The notes under the pieces are model-generated. The model did no database searches. It saw only the letters and a list, made by a program, of their open reading frames with translations, and was not told the origin of the DNA. The position numbers and the translations under genes are program-made. Positions 7,639 through 9,070 of a DNA stretch of 9,070 nt are shown piece by piece (within the stretch, counting starts at the first letter, position 1; each line of letters starts with the position of its first letter). Source of the stretch: an uncultured Magnetococcales bacterium (GTDB lineage Bacteria > Pseudomonadota > Magnetococcia > Magnetococcales > Magnetaquicoccaceae); contig CAIWLA010000284.1 of NCBI GenBank assembly GCA_903913345.1, forward strand, positions 1 through 9,070, written 5' to 3'.

Positions 7639-8207
7639 TGGATCATATCCCGAAACGCCTTGGCCTGTCTCCAGATTGCTTTCATGCTGGCATAATCTTG
7701 CATAGTGCCAATAAAGGGGACAAACAGGAATTGTTTCAGCGATTCGATTTTTTCCATTCCAAACTCGAAACTGGTATCTCTTCCTCTGGATTGAACCTGG
7801 CTCGGAATAACCCCGCGAAAGCTCACTACCCATACCAGGTATTGATCTGTCGTGCGCGCGAGGATTTTTTCACGCTCTCCTGGGTCTGTGGATGCAAGCT
7901 TGAGATCGACATCATACCGGGAGAGCATTTTCATCACACCGATGATTGCTTTCCAAATAATGATGGATGACATTGCATCTCTTTCACTGATGAGTGTGGA
8001 ACCGTTGCTTACTTCAGGTATCCACATGGATACAGACTTCATTTCATAAGTCACCTGAACAGCGTTTGCGGTCAACGACACCTTGAACGGATAAATTTCT
8101 TTTGAGAGCATTGCTGCCCAAAATGAAGAGTCAGAGGTTGTGTAAATATCTGTTTGGTCAATTTCCTCTAAGCGTCCATTGGTTTCCTGATACATCGTGG
8201 CTGACAT
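7635..8207 (-). CDS. Hypothetical phage protein preceding terL
   Basis: This gene encodes 190 residues that I do not recognise. The N-terminus is acidic and polar (ETNGRLEEIDQTDIYTTSDS). The middle has beta-like stretches (FKVSLTANAVQVTYEMKSVS) and a hydrophobic helix SIIIWKAIIGVMKMLSRYDV, then QYLVWVVSFRGVIP. The C-terminus is a basic amphipathic helix ending KAIWRQAKAFRDMIQ. There is no signal peptide and the hydrophobic pieces are too short or too charged for clear membrane segments. GGAG lies 10 nt before the ATG at 8207; a second ATG four codons in is a possible start. The stop overlaps the terminase start by 4 nt, so the two are probably translated together. Position would fit a small terminase subunit, but I see no helix-turn-helix or typical oligomerisation domain, so this is left as unknown. 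Confidence 0.75.
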   Translation of the reverse strand: MSATMYQETNGRLEEIDQTDIYTTSDSSFWAAMLSKEIYPFKVSLTANAVQVTYEMKSVSMWIPEVSNGSTLISERDAMSSIIIWKAIIGVMKMLSRYDVDLKLASTDPGEREKILARTTDQYLVWVVSFRGVIPSQVQSRGRDTSFEFGMEKIESLKQFLFVPFIGTMQDYASMKAIWRQAKAFRDMIQ

Positions 8208-8282
8208 TCGGGTAATACTCCATGTTTAATAACCTTTCGTGCTATCTAGTTGGGCTTATCGGTCGTGTTTTTCGATCTGTCA

Positions 8283-8516
8283 CTAGGAGGTATGCTTTCT
8301 ACCTGCATTTGAGACAAATGACTTACTCGTGTTATTTACTTTACTGTTTGGGACTCCAATTCCGCTATTCTCATTACGGAATGAAATCGCCCGATCATGT
8401 CTTTTACTCATCAATTCTTGAACCCTCCACGTAACGTTTTTTCGTCCCCTATCTTTGCTGTTCTTCCATATTGACTTCACTCCCTTGCGATTCTCGTTCC
8501 AGGTATTAGAATACAT
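8283..8516 (-). CDS. Possible small basic protein (doubtful)
   Basis: This open frame of 77 codons is rich in Lys, Arg, Asn and Ser (MYSNTWNENRKGVKSIWKNS at the start). The first ATG has no Shine-Dalgarno and lies inside an 18-bp inverted repeat. An internal ATG at 8411 (MSKRHDRAIS) has GGAGGG 11 nt upstream, so a 42-residue product is an alternative. The stretch TWRVQELMSKR, followed 11 residues later by GIGVPNSKV, faintly recalls a Cro/CI-type helix-turn-helix in spacing, but key hydrophobic positions are absent, so I do not assign that function. It may be a decayed regulator or simply an untranslated open frame. Confidence 0.25.
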   Translation of the reverse strand: MYSNTWNENRKGVKSIWKNSKDRGRKNVTWRVQELMSKRHDRAISFRNENSGIGVPNSKVNNTSKSFVSNAGRKHTS

Positions 8517-8523
8517 GTTCTAA
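8506..8523. promoter_or_regulatory. 18-bp inverted repeat, possible operator
   Basis: TTAGAA (8506-8511) and TTCTAA (8518-8523) form a 6-bp dyad around a 6-bp centre. It lies just downstream of the candidate promoter at 8537-8565, a place where a bound repressor would block transcription. Related AATTAGA half-sites occur on the plus strand at 8549-8555 and 8582-8588, and on the minus strand at 8525-8519. AT-rich DNA gives such dyads by chance, so the role is an inference. Confidence 0.35.
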
Positions 8524-8536
8524 TTTGTTTCACTAA

Positions 8537-8565
8537 ATCATAGCACAGAATTAGACTATCTGCGA
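8537..8565 (-). promoter_or_regulatory. Candidate extended -10 promoter for the packaging genes
   Basis: On the minus strand the -10 box TATGAT (8542-8537) is preceded by TGC at 8545-8543, an extended -10 element. The hexamer 17 nt upstream, TCGCAG (8565-8560), is a poor -35, which extended -10 promoters can tolerate. It sits between a terminator that ends the previous unit and the packaging genes, where a promoter is needed. Expected transcription start is about 8530. Confidence 0.4.
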
Positions 8566-8602
8566 TACAAAGGTAGTGAATAATTAGAATCAATCCACAA
8601 AG

Positions 8603-8634
8603 AAAAAAAAGCTCACTCAATTTCTTGAGTGAGC
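8603..8634 (-). terminator. Intrinsic terminator overlapping the end of the STAS-like gene
   Basis: On the minus strand GCTCACTCAA (8634-8625) pairs perfectly with TTGAGTGAGC (8620-8611) around a 4-nt loop, followed directly by eight Ts (8610-8603). The stem contains the last codons and TGA stop of the gene at 8613-8990. It marks the end of the preceding transcription unit and insulates the packaging genes from it. Confidence 0.88.
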
Positions 8635-8990
8635 CGGGGAAACCAGGATTTACAGAGCGCTGGAACGTTATCGTCTTTATAAGCAAACTTCAACTTATTG
8701 CGCAGGTCACTGATCTTGATTCCGAAGTTTACAACGTTGACCCGGCTCCGATCTCCGATCACAACGATCAGTTTATCCAGACCATCATCAAAGATGTTTT
8801 CCTGAAACATTGATAATCCATTCTCCAGACAATCGCAGAACTTCTCGATGGCCCCCATATCCAGAACAATGCAAGAACCATCCACTCCTGCATTCCGAAT
8901 ATCAACATAAAGAGACGCGAGATCGGGAAGATGGATTTCCCCGGTGCAGATAATATCGTACCCATAATCCTTTGCCCGAATGTCGTACAT
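8613..8990 (-). CDS. STAS-domain-like small protein (putative)
   Basis: This gene encodes 125 residues. AGAGGAG lies 5 nt before the ATG at 8990, a strong start. The pattern is strand (YDIICTGEIHL), helix (PDLASLYVDIRNAG), strand (GSCIVLDMGAIEKF), helix (CLENGLSMFQENIFDDGL), strand (DKLIVVIGD), then a late helix and DNVPALCKSW. This order, with an aspartate at the end of the central strand and a C-terminal 'D-N-V-x-A-L' segment, recalls STAS domains such as anti-sigma factor antagonists. The usual phosphorylated Ser/Thr after that strand is not evident; Cys residues stand there instead. If the fold is right it may mediate protein-protein binding rather than a phosphoswitch. Its terminator overlaps the stop codon. 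It could be a phage gene or bacterial DNA next to a prophage. Gene reality is strong; the fold call is tentative. Confidence 0.8.
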   Translation of the reverse strand: MYDIRAKDYGYDIICTGEIHLPDLASLYVDIRNAGVDGSCIVLDMGAIEKFCDCLENGLSMFQENIFDDGLDKLIVVIGDRSRVNVVNFGIKISDLRNKLKFAYKDDNVPALCKSWFPRLTQEIE

Positions 8991-9011
8991 TGCATCTCCT
9001 CTAGGTAATCT

Positions 9012-9070
9012 CTAGGTTGGTAACTCTGCCCAGGAATACTCGGCAGTGGCGAACTGTCCAACAACTCTAA
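9012..9070 (-). CDS. C-terminal end of an unidentified upstream gene (possible)
   Basis: One minus-strand frame from the window edge reads RVVGQFATAEYSWAELPT and ends at TAG (9014-9012), 21 nt before the start of the STAS-like gene. The short spacing and normal-looking residues suggest the end of a gene in the same transcription unit. Only 18 codons are visible. A second frame also stays open from the edge but continues through the STAS-like gene as its shadow. No function can be given. Confidence 0.35.
   Translation of the reverse strand, partial: RVVGQFATAEYSWAELPT

Larger units (their letters stand above)
8208..8602. other. AT-rich intergenic/control region between the STAS-like gene and the 190-residue protein gene
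   Basis: Nearly 400 bp without a confidently assigned gene. Close to its right end are a candidate promoter and an inverted repeat. It also holds one doubtful small minus-strand ORF at 8516-8283. At 8306-8320 there is a short perfect palindrome CATTTG-AGA-CAAATG of unknown meaning. A plus-strand ORF of 70 codons at 8222-8434 has no ribosome-binding site and no recognisable sequence. From 8282 to 8208 I see only the Shine-Dalgarno of the next gene. Confidence 0.6.

Noticed and set aside
7639..7833. Longer terminase start at an ATG at 7833
   Set aside because: The extra 65 residues lie under the 190-residue gene and do not resemble terminase; the GTG at 7638 gives a 4-nt overlap and a typical length.
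8306..8320. Palindrome CATTTG-AGA-CAAATG
   Set aside because: Only 6-bp arms in AT-rich DNA and no link to a promoter that I can support; noted but not claimed as an operator.
8222..8434. Plus-strand ORF of 70 codons in the control region
   Set aside because: No ribosome-binding site, opposite direction to all genes, composition of an arbitrary open frame.
8768..9064. Minus-strand frame open from the right edge through the STAS-like gene
   Set aside because: It overlaps the better-supported 125-codon gene, which has a strong ribosome-binding site and a stop at a terminator; the overlapping frame has no protein-like pattern.

Overview
This window looks like part of a tailed double-stranded DNA bacteriophage or prophage (Caudoviricetes). 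It carries the DNA-packaging and head module and the start of the tail module. Every gene I can support lies on the minus strand, so the genes read from the right end of the window to the left. G+C is moderate (about 48% in a stretch of the capsid gene that I counted) and drops to about a third around 8521-8580. Start sites mostly have AGGAG-type Shine-Dalgarno sequences, which points to a bacterial host, but I cannot name the host.

Layout in transcription order. At 9070-8611 there is the tail end of an unidentified gene, then a 125-codon gene for a STAS-like small protein. Its last codons form the stem of an intrinsic terminator. At about 8602-8208 there is an AT-rich control region. It holds a candidate extended -10 promoter, an 18-bp inverted repeat, further copies of the AATTAGA half-site, and a possible 77-codon small gene. 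At 8207-6007 there is an unrecognised 190-residue protein gene overlapped by the large terminase gene, which has clear ATPase and nuclease motifs. At 6006-5760 there is a 247-bp non-coding stretch with a candidate promoter and two back-to-back intrinsic terminator hairpins just before the portal gene. At 5759-876 come portal, scaffold, major capsid protein, head-tail adaptor and a tail-terminator-like protein in the canonical order. At 845-1 there is the N-terminal 281 codons of a major tail (tube) protein, cut by the window edge.

How they work together: scaffold and capsid protein assemble on the portal to form the procapsid. The terminase docks on the portal and pumps DNA using its ATPase, then cuts it with its RNase H-like nuclease. 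The adaptor and tail-terminator-like proteins close the head vertex and join it to the tail tube. A tail tube gene implies a long tail; whether it is contractile is not visible here.

The coding content is conventional. The unusual features are in non-coding signals: tandem terminators inside an apparent late operon, a perfect 12-bp hairpin within the terminase gene, and a repeated intergenic cassette before the capsid and tail tube genes. No recognisable small terminase gene is present. I saw no tRNA, CRISPR array, integrase or transposon.
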